The notes beneath the pieces were generated by a model. The model worked only from the letters and a program-made list of their open reading frames with translations. It did not search any database and was not told where the DNA came from. Source: Oceanimonas baumannii (GTDB lineage: Bacteria > Pseudomonadota > Gammaproteobacteria > Enterobacterales > Aeromonadaceae). From it: a stretch of DNA of 64,000 nt. A program made the position numbers and the translations under genes. The number at the start of each line of letters is the position of its first letter. Position 1 is the first letter of the stretch. The stretch spans positions 186,001-250,000 of the forward strand of contig NZ_NQJF01000002.1 in NCBI RefSeq assembly GCF_002245495.1. Reading direction: 5' to 3'. Below are positions 7,264 to 16,171 of the stretch, one piece after another.

Positions 7264-7860
7264 ATGTTGTCTTCTCCGGATTTTAAGCGGGTTATCGCCG
7301 CCATTGATCAGGTTAATGCCGAGGATCCCAACCTCCAGTGTTCTGAAGGAAAAAACTGGCCTAAAGAGCGGCTTTACAGTGAACGTATGACACAACAACT
7401 CACCCGTTTCGCCCCGGATGCCGGCGAACTGCTGCATATTGCCGCCCGCGCTCAGCATATTCGCCGCTGGGCCATTCCCCGGGCGGATTACCCTGCCGGC
7501 AGAGCCGGCTATCAGCAATGGCGCAGTGAACTGGCGCATTATCATGCGGAACTTACCACTCGGCTGATGGCCGAGGCGGGCTATGAACAGCAGGCCCGGC
7601 AGAGAGTCAGTACGCTGCTGCTGAAAAAGTGCCTTAAACAGGATCAGGATGTGCAGACGCTGGAAGATGTGGTTTGCCTGGTCTTTCTGCAGTTTTATCT
7701 GGAAGACTTTGCAGCCGGACATGAACAGGAAAAAGTAGTCGATATTATCGGTAAAACCTGGCGTAAAATGTCGGAAAAAGGCCATCAGGCTGCGCTGTTA
7801 TTGCCTTTGTCAGCGGCCATGCAGGCCGTAGTGGGTAAGGCGTTGGCGGAGAGTACATAG
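7264..7860 (+). CDS. DUF4202 domain-containing protein
   Basis: A 198-residue soluble protein. It matches my recollection of the DUF4202 family: DFKRVIAAIDQVNAEDPN near the start, then ERMTQQLTRFAPDAGELL, IAARAQHIRRWAIPRADYP, LLKKCLKQDQDVQTLEDVVC and a C-terminal KTWRKMSEKGHQAALLL. The conserved His, Arg, Glu and Asp suggest an all-helical, possibly metal-binding fold, but no activity is established that I know of. I place the start at ATG 7264 (AAGGA upstream, with a rather long spacing) because the family begins there; the open frame continues upstream. It is divergent from hmp and may share the NsrR-like control region. Confidence 0.7.
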   Translation: MLSSPDFKRVIAAIDQVNAEDPNLQCSEGKNWPKERLYSERMTQQLTRFAPDAGELLHIAARAQHIRRWAIPRADYPAGRAGYQQWRSELAHYHAELTTRLMAEAGYEQQARQRVSTLLLKKCLKQDQDVQTLEDVVCLVFLQFYLEDFAAGHEQEKVVDIIGKTWRKMSEKGHQAALLLPLSAAMQAVVGKALAEST

Positions 7861-7985
7861 TCTTCACGCTATGCAAACCATACAGAAAATATATTTATTT
7901 TAATTTTGTTAATGATGTTAAATATTTGTTGTGCGTCGGTCTGATGCACCCTTAACAGGATGTGAGCGAAAGGGGAGAGGATCCG

Positions 7986-9338
7986 ATGAATGCAATCGTG
8001 TTGGCGATTCTGGTGATGGTGGGGCTGTGTCTGGCCCGGGTTTCAGTGGTGTTTTCACTGGTGGTGGCGGCGCTGATCGGCGGGCTCTGGGCCGGCATGT
8101 CGGTGGATCAGGTGATTTCGTCGTTTAATGAGGGGCTGGGCGGAGGTGCCACGGTGGCGCTGGCTTATGCCACGCTTGGGGCTTTTGCTGTGGCCTTGTC
8201 ACGCACTGGCGTTACCGCCATGGTGTCGGACAAGGCTCTGGCCTGGGTGGGCGCCCGGCCCGGTACGGCCGGTACGCAGAGGGCTCCGGGGGGAGTGAAG
8301 TGGCTGCTGTTTGTGGCGCTGATTCTGGTTGGGGCAGCATCGGGCACTGTGGTGCCGGTACATATTGCCTTTATCCCCATACTGGTGCCGCCATTGCTGG
8401 GGCTGATGAATATGCTGCAGCTGGATCGACGTGCCGTGGCCTGCGTAATTACCTTCAGCATTACCATTATGTATATGACCACGCCGGTGGGTTTCGGCAC
8501 GATTTTTCTGAACGATATTCTCACCAACAGTGTCAATCAGGCCGGTGAAGAGCTGGGTATGCAGGTGACGACCGCCATGGCACCCAAGGCCATGTTGCTG
8601 CCGGCGGTGGGAATGTTGCTCGGATTGCTGGTGGCGGTGTTGTTCAGCTATCGTCGCCCACGGGGCTATCAGTCGCCGCTGAATGAGGTAAAAGGTGAAA
8701 AAGTCAGCCGTCCTCAGCTCAGTCGTAAACAGCTGATAATGATTGGGGTGGCGATTGTGGGTGCCCTGGTGGTGCAGCTGACTACCGGCTCCATGGTACT
8801 GGGCGGGCTGCTGGGTTTTGCCTTGCTGTCGATGAACGGTCTGTTCAAGTGGAAGGATCAGGACGACGTGTTTACGCAGGGAATGCGGCTGATGGCGTTG
8901 ATCGGCTTTATCATGATTGCCGCTTCAGGCTTTGCCGGTGTGATGAAAGCGTCCGGTGCCATTCCCGAACTGGTGGCTGGCTCGGGAGAGCTGATAGGGG
9001 ATAATCGGGCATTGGCTGCACTGGTGATGCTGCTGGTGGGGCTGTTTATTACCATGGGTATCGGCTCATCGTTTTCCACCATTCCGATTATTGCCGCCAT
9101 TTATGTGCCTCTGGCCATCAGTTTCGGCTTTTCTCCGCTGGCCACACTGGCGCTGGTGGGGACTGCCGGTGCGCTGGGTGATGCGGGTTCGCCTGCGTCC
9201 GATTCAACTCTGGGGCCCACTGCTGGTCTGAATGCCGATGGTCAGCATGACCATATCCGCGACTCGGTGATCCCTACCTTTATCCATTACAACATTCCGC
9301 TGGTCCTCTTTGGCTGGATAGCTGCTCAGGTGTTGTAA
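7986..9338 (+). CDS. Na+/H+ antiporter family protein
   Basis: A 450-residue polytopic protein starting at ATG 7986, five bases after GGAGAGG. It opens with MNAIVLAILVMVGLCLARVS and has about 11-12 hydrophobic segments. Motifs include GGGATVALAYATLGAFAVAL, the polar helix AFIPILVPPLLGLMN, ITIMYMTTPVGFGTIFLNDI and, near the C-terminus, GTAGALGDAGSPASDSTLGP. This pattern belongs to the NhaC-like/Na_H_antiport families of the ion transporter superfamily. The transported ion pair is not proven, and some relatives carry amino acids or dicarboxylates. The gene is monocistronic, with a strong terminator after it. Confidence 0.78.
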   Translation: MNAIVLAILVMVGLCLARVSVVFSLVVAALIGGLWAGMSVDQVISSFNEGLGGGATVALAYATLGAFAVALSRTGVTAMVSDKALAWVGARPGTAGTQRAPGGVKWLLFVALILVGAASGTVVPVHIAFIPILVPPLLGLMNMLQLDRRAVACVITFSITIMYMTTPVGFGTIFLNDILTNSVNQAGEELGMQVTTAMAPKAMLLPAVGMLLGLLVAVLFSYRRPRGYQSPLNEVKGEKVSRPQLSRKQLIMIGVAIVGALVVQLTTGSMVLGGLLGFALLSMNGLFKWKDQDDVFTQGMRLMALIGFIMIAASGFAGVMKASGAIPELVAGSGELIGDNRALAALVMLLVGLFITMGIGSSFSTIPIIAAIYVPLAISFGFSPLATLALVGTAGALGDAGSPASDSTLGPTAGLNADGQHDHIRDSVIPTFIHYNIPLVLFGWIAAQVL

Positions 9339-9360
9339 TACGGGAGATGAGTCAGCTGTC

Positions 9361-9393
9361 AGTGTGCCGGGCCATGCCCGGCACACTTGTTTT
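9361..9393. terminator. Bidirectional intrinsic terminator
   Basis: The perfect stem AGTGTGCCGGG / CCCGGCACACT with loop CCATG is followed by TTGTTTT on the plus strand. It lies between the antiporter-family gene and the convergent alpha/beta hydrolase gene. Confidence 0.85.
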
Positions 9394-10180
9394 AGCGGCC
9401 CTGGTAACCGGCCAGCTTATGCAACAGCCAGTCCGGGGCATCATGGGGCAGATCGTGCCCCGCCCAAGGATGCTCATCAGCCTGGATACGCCAATGCTGT
9501 GCCAGTATGTGGCTGCAGGCCGGATTAACCAGCCGATCCCCCCGGCTGCATAACACCAGCGGCGTAACAACGGGCGATGCACCGGCTACCCGGTAACGGG
9601 CGGCGGCAATCAGCTGGCGTAAAAAGTTAACATGAGACGTTGGATACTGGTTGGCATAGCGGATCCACTGGCGCAGCGTGATACGCTGGTCATCCCGGCG
9701 GGTACAGGTCAGCCGGTAAACCAGAGATTCCCGTTGTGCCCTGGGTAATATCAGGGCCAGCAGCAAGTGAGGCAGTGCTGTCATGCGCATTCGTTGCCAG
9801 GGGGGACTGAGTGTGCTGCTTGAGTTGACGAGTACCAGTCCGCGGACTTCTTGCGGATACCGCAAGGCCCATTCGGCGGCGATCATGCCCCCCATCGATA
9901 ACCCCAGTACATTAACCGGTGCCTGAAGCCCGGCCTGCTGTCTTATCTGCTCCAGCATGGCGGTAATGGTTACGGGGGTTTTTTGCTGGTAACCGGTGCC
10001 GTTGCCAGGCAGTTCCAGACAGCGTACCGGCTGTCCCAGGTGCGCGGCAAGGCGCTCAGGAAAGTTTCCCCAATGACGGCATTCCCGGGCCAGGCCGCGT
10101 AACAACACCCAGCCGGCATGCTGCTTGTCTTGCATGGCGGCTGGCCGGGAACTGTTCATCTGCCTAGGTGTTCTGGTCAT
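9392..10180 (-). CDS. Alpha/beta-fold hydrolase
   Basis: A 262-residue hydrolase. The nucleophile elbow is VLGLSMGGM with Ser95; an acidic residue follows in LCSRGDRLVNPA and the histidine lies in WAGHDLPHDAP, completing a Ser-Asp-His triad. The first strand region (WVLLRGLARECRHWGNF) replaces the usual HG oxyanion motif with RGL. There is no signal peptide. The ATG overlaps the stop of the M14 peptidase gene by four bases (ATGA), so translation is coupled and the two enzymes are likely used together. It resembles BioH/esterase-type proteins, but no biotin gene is nearby, so I give no substrate. Confidence 0.8.
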   Translation of the reverse strand: MTRTPRQMNSSRPAAMQDKQHAGWVLLRGLARECRHWGNFPERLAAHLGQPVRCLELPGNGTGYQQKTPVTITAMLEQIRQQAGLQAPVNVLGLSMGGMIAAEWALRYPQEVRGLVLVNSSSTLSPPWQRMRMTALPHLLLALILPRAQRESLVYRLTCTRRDDQRITLRQWIRYANQYPTSHVNFLRQLIAAARYRVAGASPVVTPLVLCSRGDRLVNPACSHILAQHWRIQADEHPWAGHDLPHDAPDWLLHKLAGYQGR

Positions 10181-11262
10181 GGTATCTCCCAGCGACGTTC
10201 GGCACTGCGCTGATGCAGGCGTCGTTTGTCATCGGCAGGCAGCCAGTTTTGCCAGGCGTCTACCGCCCGCAGCAGAAAGTCCAGTAACAGCTGATGGCGG
10301 CGCAGTGTACGCTGATGGCGATGGGGGACCAGCGGGTTGAACAGACCGGTATAGCTGGTGAGCTGGCGCAGGTTCTTTTTTACCCAGAGCCAGGAGCCCA
10401 TTTCCAGCGTTAGTGGCAAAAACACTTGTTGCTGGCGCTGATAGTGTCGCTGATAGAGGTAATCCCAGAGATCACCGTGGGTGCGGTAATGATGATGCTG
10501 TGGTTCAAACAGGTAAGGGTGATGCGGGTGACTGTGTTCGAACAGCTGTAACAGGGCGTGCAATTCGGCGGCGTGCTCCAGTAACTGGCGTCGTCCTGAG
10601 TAAGGAAACCAGATCCGGTCGCGCATACCAAAGCCCGAGTGACAGTCCAGCGCCAGGGTGAAGGGCGCGGCGGCGAGTTGCTCTTCAACCAGGCTGCAGA
10701 ACGCCTGTGCCTCTGTTTGCATCGGCTGGTCCTGTTTACCCCGGTACCAGGGCAGCCATCGTCCCAGGCGATGTCCGGATACCAGCCAGGGGCTCGGTTG
10801 CTCGGCGTCAATCGGCGCATTGCGCATCAAATCGATACCATTTCCATTGCTGCGCCAGCCGTGTGCCATGCCCACCGGATTAAGCAGCGGACACATCACG
10901 ATACGCACCCGCTGCAGCAACTGCTGCAGGCTGCGATCCCAGTTCAGCCGCTGAAGCAGTGTGTCCAACTGGGCCAGCAGCAGCTGAGTGCCGATACGCT
11001 CAATGCCATGCACGCCACCGCTGAGCAGCAGCACCGGTGCCGTGTGGCTGGCGCTGCCGAGCTCCAGTGCGTAAACCGGCAGGTAACGCTCACCGTCGCG
11101 CACTTCGGTCAGGATCCGGCTGCGCAAGGCAGGGGCTCCCTGCTGGAGCAGATGTTCCAGTAAATGCAGTTCGGGCAATGGTTTATGTTGATGACGTCCG
11201 GGGCGGCGGGAAGGGACGCGGTTGTCGGAAGCGGGCGAATCCAGGGGGGGGCGGGTGGTCAT
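10177..11262 (-). CDS. M14-family zinc carboxypeptidase
   Basis: A 361-residue protein with the M14 metallocarboxypeptidase layout. SGGVHGIERIG supplies zinc ligands His85 and Glu88, NPVGMAHGWRSNGNGIDLMRN carries the substrate-binding Asn/Arg, ALDCHSGFG gives the third zinc ligand His208, and TLEMGSW gives the catalytic Glu287. The first 30 residues are basic and proline-rich, with no clear signal peptide, so a cytosolic place is likely. Relatives cleave C-terminal amino acids or amide bonds of small conjugates. It forms a two-gene operon with the downstream alpha/beta hydrolase. Confidence 0.82.
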   Translation of the reverse strand: MTTRPPLDSPASDNRVPSRRPGRHQHKPLPELHLLEHLLQQGAPALRSRILTEVRDGERYLPVYALELGSASHTAPVLLLSGGVHGIERIGTQLLLAQLDTLLQRLNWDRSLQQLLQRVRIVMCPLLNPVGMAHGWRSNGNGIDLMRNAPIDAEQPSPWLVSGHRLGRWLPWYRGKQDQPMQTEAQAFCSLVEEQLAAAPFTLALDCHSGFGMRDRIWFPYSGRRQLLEHAAELHALLQLFEHSHPHHPYLFEPQHHHYRTHGDLWDYLYQRHYQRQQQVFLPLTLEMGSWLWVKKNLRQLTSYTGLFNPLVPHRHQRTLRRHQLLLDFLLRAVDAWQNWLPADDKRRLHQRSAERRWEIP

Positions 11263-11282
11263 TATCAGCGAAAACCTGAGTG

Positions 11283-11305
11283 AAAAAGCTACACCACAGT
11301 GTAGC
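11283..11305 (-). terminator. Intrinsic terminator of the LysR gene
   Basis: On the minus strand GCTACAC and GTGTAGC form a seven-base-pair stem with a four-base loop, directly followed by TTTTT. It lies downstream of the LysR gene and upstream of the M14 peptidase gene, separating the two transcripts. Confidence 0.75.
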
Positions 11306-11361
11306 GCCCCAATGCTATTTCGCCGGGTTAAGTCACTGAAAAATCGGAAACAGCCATGATT

Positions 11362-12267
11362 TTAGGTGGAAAATGCCCGCCCTGTGACCTGCTCCACAAA
11401 CAGCCGGGCCGGCAATGACAGCGGAAAAGATGGTGAGCGGGCCAGCACTACCCGTTGGGGCGGCACCTCATCACTTAGTGGCACGCAGGCAATGGGAGCT
11501 CCGTCGTAGCTTTGATCGCCAGCGGGGCGGGTGCAGGACAGTGCCACACCATGGCCATGGGCGACCAGACCTCGCTGCATTTCAAATGACAGGGTGTGGT
11601 GAATGCGCGCCGGCTGCAGATCCTGCTGCCAGAACAGGGACAGAAAGTATTCCCGGGTCAGTGGCATGTCTTGCAGGATCAGGGTGCATTCGGCGAGTTC
11701 TGCCAGGCTTAATGCCGGCTTGCCGGACAGAGGATGATTAACCGGTAGCAGGGCATAGGGTTTGAGCTCATCCAGCACATGAGTACTGCACTCCGGTGGC
11801 AGCCCCAGAGCATAGCTCAGTATCAGCTCGGCTTTACCCTGCTCCAGCTCCTGCCGTACCCCGGCCAGATCCTGTTCCTGCATGCTCACCTGAATACGCG
11901 GATAACGACGTTCAAACTCGCTCACCAGCCGTGGGAGATAATAGGGTGCGATATCCCGGAAGCAGCCGATGACCAGCCTGCCTTCCACTTCAGTCCCGTT
12001 CTGATGCCGGTTATCGAGCAGGTTATGGGAAAGCCTCAGAATATGCCGGGCTTCGTTAAACAAAGTCTCACCCCGCGGACTCAGGCTGACACCCTGTCCG
12101 CGATGGCGCTGAAATAATGGCTGACCCAGCAGGTGTTCCAGCTGAGTAATGGCGATAGACACGGATGGTTGTGATACATGCAGTGTCTCGGCAGCCTTGC
12201 TGATGCTGCCGTGCTGAGCCACGGCCACAAAATAACCAAGTTGTCGAAAAGTAAAGGGTATAGCCAT
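11362..12267 (-). CDS. LysR-family transcriptional regulator
   Basis: A 301-residue regulator. The winged helix-turn-helix covers residues 1-65 (FTFRQLGYFVAVAQHGSISK, AAETLHVSQPSVSIAITQLE, LFQRHRGQGVSLSPRG), followed by a linker helix and a periplasmic-binding-like effector domain starting near residue 95 (GRLVIGCFRDIAPYYLPRLV). It is transcribed divergently from the PhyH-type dioxygenase gene, with a 95-base AT-rich gap between. This is the usual arrangement for a LysR protein that controls its neighbour and itself. The effector is unknown; the dioxygenase substrate or product is the obvious candidate. Its own transcript ends at the terminator at 11283-11305. Confidence 0.93.
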   Translation of the reverse strand: MAIPFTFRQLGYFVAVAQHGSISKAAETLHVSQPSVSIAITQLEHLLGQPLFQRHRGQGVSLSPRGETLFNEARHILRLSHNLLDNRHQNGTEVEGRLVIGCFRDIAPYYLPRLVSEFERRYPRIQVSMQEQDLAGVRQELEQGKAELILSYALGLPPECSTHVLDELKPYALLPVNHPLSGKPALSLAELAECTLILQDMPLTREYFLSLFWQQDLQPARIHHTLSFEMQRGLVAHGHGVALSCTRPAGDQSYDGAPIACVPLSDEVPPQRVVLARSPSFPLSLPARLFVEQVTGRAFST

Positions 12268-12362
12268 TATTTTATGAACTTCATATTAAAACTATATTTT
12301 TATGCTATGTAAAAAAGCTGTTAAAGTCGAGCTGTTATCAATACCGGGGAAAGGAGTGAGAC

Positions 12363-13178
12363 ATGACCACAGCCATTGCCGGCAATATCTGGCTGACCGA
12401 TGAGCAAATAGCCGCCTATCAGCGTGATGGGGCCATCGTGATTAAAGGCGTCTTTAAAGACTGGATTGAGCCGCTGCGAGTGGGTTTTGATCGGGTACTG
12501 AACGAACCCAGTGAGCATGGCCGTGAAAATGTCACCGGCACGGACTCTGGCCGTTTCTTTGAAGATTACTGCAACTGGCAGCGTATTCCCGAATTCCGCC
12601 AGTGGATAGAGCAGTCGCCCGGTGCTGCCATTGTGGGCGAAGCCACCGGATCTGAGGCGGTTCAGGTGTTTCATGAGCACATTCTGGTGAAGGAGCCAGG
12701 AACTTCCAAGGCCACGCCCTGGCACCAGGACAACCCTTATTATTGTGTGGATGGTGAGCAGACTGGCAGTTACTGGATTCCGCTCGATCCCATTACTCCT
12801 GAAAATGCCTTGCAGGTTGTACTGGGATCACACCGCTGGCCCAAGCCGGTGCGCCCGAGCAAATGGTCCACTAACGCGTCCTGGTATGCTGATGACAGCC
12901 CCTATATGGAGATGCCGGACATCGACAACGGCGATTTTGAAATCCTGATCCCCGAGATGGAGTTGGGGGATGCCCTGTTGTTCAACTTTAAAACCGTACA
13001 CGGTGCACCGGGTAATCAGACCCAAAATAGACGCCGGGCTTTTTCAACCCGCTTTATGGGCGACGATGTGCGTTATGTAAACCGGGGCGGGCCTACTTCA
13101 CCGCCCTTTGACGGCATTAACCTGCAAACCGGCGACAAGATGCGTGAAGACTGGTTCCCGGTGGTATGGCGCCGTTGA
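12363..13178 (+). CDS. Phytanoyl-CoA dioxygenase (PhyH) family protein
   Basis: A 271-residue Fe(II)/2-oxoglutarate oxygenase. The jelly-roll iron facial triad is visible: His121-x-Asp123 in ATPWHQDNPYYCVDGEQTG and His213 in FNFKTVHGAPGNQT, with Arg224-226 nearby to bind 2-oxoglutarate. Other family marks are the N-terminal LTDEQIAAYQRDGAIVIKGV and ENALQVVLGSHRWP. Members hydroxylate diverse substrates (phytanoyl-CoA, ectoine, quaternary amines, natural products). It lacks the typical ectoine-hydroxylase context. The start is ATG 12363 after GGAGTGAG. It converges on a GMC oxidoreductase gene; hydroxylation followed by alcohol oxidation is a plausible sequence of steps (inference). Confidence 0.88.
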   Translation: MTTAIAGNIWLTDEQIAAYQRDGAIVIKGVFKDWIEPLRVGFDRVLNEPSEHGRENVTGTDSGRFFEDYCNWQRIPEFRQWIEQSPGAAIVGEATGSEAVQVFHEHILVKEPGTSKATPWHQDNPYYCVDGEQTGSYWIPLDPITPENALQVVLGSHRWPKPVRPSKWSTNASWYADDSPYMEMPDIDNGDFEILIPEMELGDALLFNFKTVHGAPGNQTQNRRRAFSTRFMGDDVRYVNRGGPTSPPFDGINLQTGDKMREDWFPVVWRR

Positions 13179-13208
13179 GTTCAGGCAGGTCTGCTGGATG
13201 AAGATTTC

Positions 13209-13237
13209 AACGGGTTATGCTTTTGGCATAACCCGTT
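13209..13237. terminator. Bidirectional intrinsic terminator
   Basis: A perfect 12-base-pair stem AACGGGTTATGC / GCATAACCCGTT with loop TTTTG is followed by GTTATTTT. It sits between the convergent dioxygenase and GMC oxidoreductase genes. Confidence 0.88.
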
Positions 13238-13268
13238 GTTATTTTGTATTTTCGAATCTGGGCCTTGT

Positions 13269-14891
13269 TCAGTCGTGTCGTTGATCTTCCTTAATCATGT
13301 CGGCGGCTTTTTCTCCGATCATAATGGAAGGCGCATTGGTATTGCCGGACACGATAACCGGCATGATGGAGGCATCGGCCACTCGCAGCCCCTCAATGCC
13401 ATGTACTTTTAGCCGGCTGTCGACCACCGCCATGTCATCCTGCCCCATTTTGCAGGTACTGGTGGGATGATAAATGGTCTGGCTGAACTTTCTGGCCGCT
13501 TCCAATAATTGTTCGTCACTCTGGTACTGGCGTCCGGGCACGTGCTCATCGAGGATCACCGGTTTCAGTGCTTCGGCCTCGGCAATACGGCGGGCCACCT
13601 TGATGGCGTCCACCGCCACCCGGCAGTCTTCTTCGGCCGACAGGTAGTTGGCCTGAATGGACGGGTACTGGTGCGGATCGGCACTGATAATGCGAATGCG
13701 GCCCCGGCTGTGGGGACGCAGCTGGCACACCGAGGCAGTGAAGGCGGAAAAGGGATGAACGCCTTCACCGGGCTTGTCGGCACTCAGAGGCTGCATGTGG
13801 AACTGAATGTCCGGTCGTTCCAGATCTTCCCGGGAGCGGGTAAACACACACACCTGGCTGGCGGCCAGGGTCAAAGGGCCGGTGCGTGACAACGCATACT
13901 GCATGCCCACGCCGAGCTTTTTCAACGGATGATTAACCTCATCGTTCAGAGTTTTGCAGCTGGTCCTGAAGACCAGACGGATCTGCAGATGATCCTGCAG
14001 GTTTTCACCCACGCCGGGCAGGACATGACGGCATTCCACCCCAACTGAGGCCAGGTGTGAGGGTTCACCGATGCCGGAACATTGCAGAATCTGCGGCGAG
14101 CCGATGGCGCCGGCGCTCAAGATGACTTCCCGTGTTACCCGTGCCAGCTGCCGCTTGCCCTTGTACTCAAATTCAATGCCGGTAGCCTGTTTTCCTTCCA
14201 GCAGAATTCGGCGGGTATGGGCATGAGTGAGCAGGGTCAGGTTGGGGCGTTTGAGTGCAGGACGCAGAAAAGCCTTGGCACTGCTGCAACGTAACCCTTT
14301 GTAGGCGGTCTGCTGAAAATAGCCGACCCCTTCCTGTTCGGCTCCGTTGAAATCCGGGTTGGCCGGAATACCGGTTTGCCTGGCTGCGGTGACAAAGCGG
14401 TCGGCAATTTCCCGGCGCAGGCGTAAATCGGACACCTTAAGCGGACCATTCACGCCGTGATAATCATTTTTACCTCTGGACTGACATTCAGATTTTTTGA
14501 AGTAGGGCAGCACTTCCTGATAACTCCAGCCGTCGTTGCCGAGGGCGGCCCAGTGGTCGTAGTCCTGGTGCTGACCACGGATATAGAGCAGTCCGTTGAG
14601 TGAGCTGGAGCCGCCCAGCACCTTGCCTCTGGGCCATTGCAACCGTCGGCCGTCGATGCCTTCATCCGGATCGGTCTGGTAACACCAGTCAGTGGCCGGG
14701 TTGTGCATGGTCTTGAAGTAGCCGACCGGAATATGGATCCAGGGGTTGTTGTCCTGGCCACCGGCTTCCAGCAGCAGAACCCGGATATGGGGATCTTCAC
14801 TGAGCCGGTTGGCCAGCACGCACCCGGCCGAGCCGGCACCCACCACGATATAGTCGAATTCGCCGAACACCTGGTTTTGATACATAGACAT
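13269..14891 (-). CDS. GMC-family FAD-dependent alcohol dehydrogenase (choline dehydrogenase-like)
   Basis: A 540-residue flavoenzyme. The ADP-binding fingerprint is [20 protein letters not shown] (from residue 13). The GMC signature 1 is [19 protein letters not shown] and signature 2 lies in [20 protein letters not shown]. The C-terminal domain has the catalytic-histidine region [12 protein letters not shown] and [20 protein letters not shown]. The family oxidises primary or secondary alcohols, choline being one example. No betB, betI or betT is nearby, so osmoprotectant choline oxidation is unlikely here. The gene is divergent from the TRAP operon and shares its promoter region. The start is preceded by AGGTGA. 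Confidence 0.9.
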   Translation of the reverse strand: MSMYQNQVFGEFDYIVVGAGSAGCVLANRLSEDPHIRVLLLEAGGQDNNPWIHIPVGYFKTMHNPATDWCYQTDPDEGIDGRRLQWPRGKVLGGSSSLNGLLYIRGQHQDYDHWAALGNDGWSYQEVLPYFKKSECQSRGKNDYHGVNGPLKVSDLRLRREIADRFVTAARQTGIPANPDFNGAEQEGVGYFQQTAYKGLRCSSAKAFLRPALKRPNLTLLTHAHTRRILLEGKQATGIEFEYKGKRQLARVTREVILSAGAIGSPQILQCSGIGEPSHLASVGVECRHVLPGVGENLQDHLQIRLVFRTSCKTLNDEVNHPLKKLGVGMQYALSRTGPLTLAASQVCVFTRSREDLERPDIQFHMQPLSADKPGEGVHPFSAFTASVCQLRPHSRGRIRIISADPHQYPSIQANYLSAEEDCRVAVDAIKVARRIAEAEALKPVILDEHVPGRQYQSDEQLLEAARKFSQTIYHPTSTCKMGQDDMAVVDSRLKVHGIEGLRVADASIMPVIVSGNTNAPSIMIGEKAADMIKEDQRHD

Positions 14892-15017
14892 GACTTATCA
14901 CCTGACAAGTGGCAGTAGGCACGTCTCCAACACCAGGTCGAAGGGCCTTTTTACAAGAACTCAGAAAGTGTACTGAATCCATGGTAGTTACTTATTTTTA
15001 ACTTGTAATTGTTTTTT

Positions 15018-15032
15018 GATACTTTTTGTATC
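15018..15032. promoter_or_regulatory. Dyad GATAC-N5-GTATC, candidate operator (IclR?)
   Basis: A perfect 5+5-base inverted repeat with a TTTTT spacer lies 20 bases upstream of the TRAP promoter -35 box, between the GMC oxidoreductase and the TRAP operon. An IclR gene ends this cluster, and IclR proteins often bind short dyads of this size. The link is inference. Confidence 0.35.
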
Positions 15033-15051
15033 GATTTTATTGGTTTTAACA

Positions 15052-15081
15052 TTGACATAAATATTAATTGGTTAATATAGT
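15052..15081 (+). promoter_or_regulatory. Sigma-70 promoter of the TRAP operon
   Basis: A perfect TTGACA (15052-15057), an 18-base spacer and TATAGT (15076-15081), in a very AT-rich stretch 54 bases upstream of the dctP-like ATG. Confidence 0.7.
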
Positions 15082-15134
15082 CTCACTTGTTAAGTTTTTG
15101 TAACGGTTGTTTAAGCCAAGGACGAGGTTATCTT

Positions 15135-16148
15135 ATGAAAGCAGGTTCGTTTGTTTTGTCTTCCGTCGTACTGGCCATGTCGGTCAGCTCAGCAGCCATG
15201 GCCGATTATTCAGGACCCAAGCTCAAGATGAAGCTGGCGCATACCGCGCCCCCGGGTAATCACATTACTCTGGCCTATGATAAGTTTGCCGAACTGGTGA
15301 AGGAAAAGTCAGATGGAAAAATCCGGGTTCAGTTGTTCCCGGGAGCCATTCTTGGCAGTGACCGGGTACTGGTAGAGGGCGCGCAGCGGGGTACGCTGGA
15401 AATAGGAGTAAGCTCGACCCCCAACTTGGCAAGCTTCTCCCCGTTATTTCAGGTATTTGACCTGCCTTATATCACCAGCCCCGAACACCAGGAAAAACTC
15501 TACCAGTCCCTGGATAAGGGCGGTCCCTTGAATACTTATTTTGAACAGGTATCTAATGACATTGGCTTGCAGCCGATCATGTATGCCGAGTATGGCTATC
15601 GTAATTTTGTGTCCAGCAGTAAGCCGCTTTCAGGACCCGATTCCTTGTCTGGGCTGAAAATGAGGACGACTGACTCACCGGTAGAAGTTGCGGTAGCAAA
15701 AGCCTTGGGTGCGAACCCGGCTCCCATTGCCTGGGGTGAGGTGTATACCGCCTTGCAACAGGGCACCATTGATGCGGAGGGCAATACTTTCCCTCACATG
15801 TTTGGTGCCAAACATCATGAAAATCTGAAATATGCCGTCACCTCGGCGCACAACTATGGCATGCAAGTGGCCATGGCCAACAAGAAGTGGTGGGACTCCC
15901 TGCCGGTGGAGGCTCAGGAAGTCATTGAAGCAGCTGCTCAGGAAGCGGTGACCTATCAACGTACGCAAGCCTACCCTGCAAATGAGGAAAAAGCGCGCCA
16001 GGGTATGATTGATGCCGGGATTGCGATTCACCAGACCACGAAGGAAGAGCAGGCAAGGTTCCGCGAGTTGACCAAGCCGGTATTTGAAGAATTTGCAGCC
16101 AACCTGCCGGACGATTTGCTTGAATTGGTTCAGGAAACCCAGCAGTAA
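15135..16148 (+). CDS. TRAP transporter substrate-binding protein, DctP family
   Basis: A 337-residue periplasmic protein with a signal peptide (MKAGSFVLSSVVLAMSVSSA, cleaved near AMA). Family motifs are KLKMKLAHTAPPGNHITLAY, VQLFPGAILGSDRVLVEGAQ, GLKMRTTDSPVEVAVAKALG with the carboxylate-binding Arg, and TALQQGTIDAEGN. It captures a substrate, usually a carboxylate, for the downstream QM permease. ATG 15135 follows GAGG. A strong hairpin at 16172-16198 separates it from the permease gene. The substrate is unknown; the neighbouring oxidative enzymes and GlcG-like protein point to a hydroxylated or acidic organic compound. Confidence 0.92.
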   Translation: MKAGSFVLSSVVLAMSVSSAAMADYSGPKLKMKLAHTAPPGNHITLAYDKFAELVKEKSDGKIRVQLFPGAILGSDRVLVEGAQRGTLEIGVSSTPNLASFSPLFQVFDLPYITSPEHQEKLYQSLDKGGPLNTYFEQVSNDIGLQPIMYAEYGYRNFVSSSKPLSGPDSLSGLKMRTTDSPVEVAVAKALGANPAPIAWGEVYTALQQGTIDAEGNTFPHMFGAKHHENLKYAVTSAHNYGMQVAMANKKWWDSLPVEAQEVIEAAAQEAVTYQRTQAYPANEEKARQGMIDAGIAIHQTTKEEQARFRELTKPVFEEFAANLPDDLLELVQETQQ

Positions 16149-16171
16149 ACGCAGCGTTTCTGCATAAAAGT

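Noticed and set aside
9392-10180. BioH pimeloyl-ACP esterase
   Set aside because: The alpha/beta hydrolase has a similar size and elbow, but the surrounding genes are not biotin genes and the gene is coupled to an M14 peptidase.
13269-14891. Choline dehydrogenase BetA
   Set aside because: The GMC family fits, but betB, betI, betT and osmotic genes are missing and the neighbours are a TRAP importer and a PhyH enzyme, so a specific bet name is not supported.
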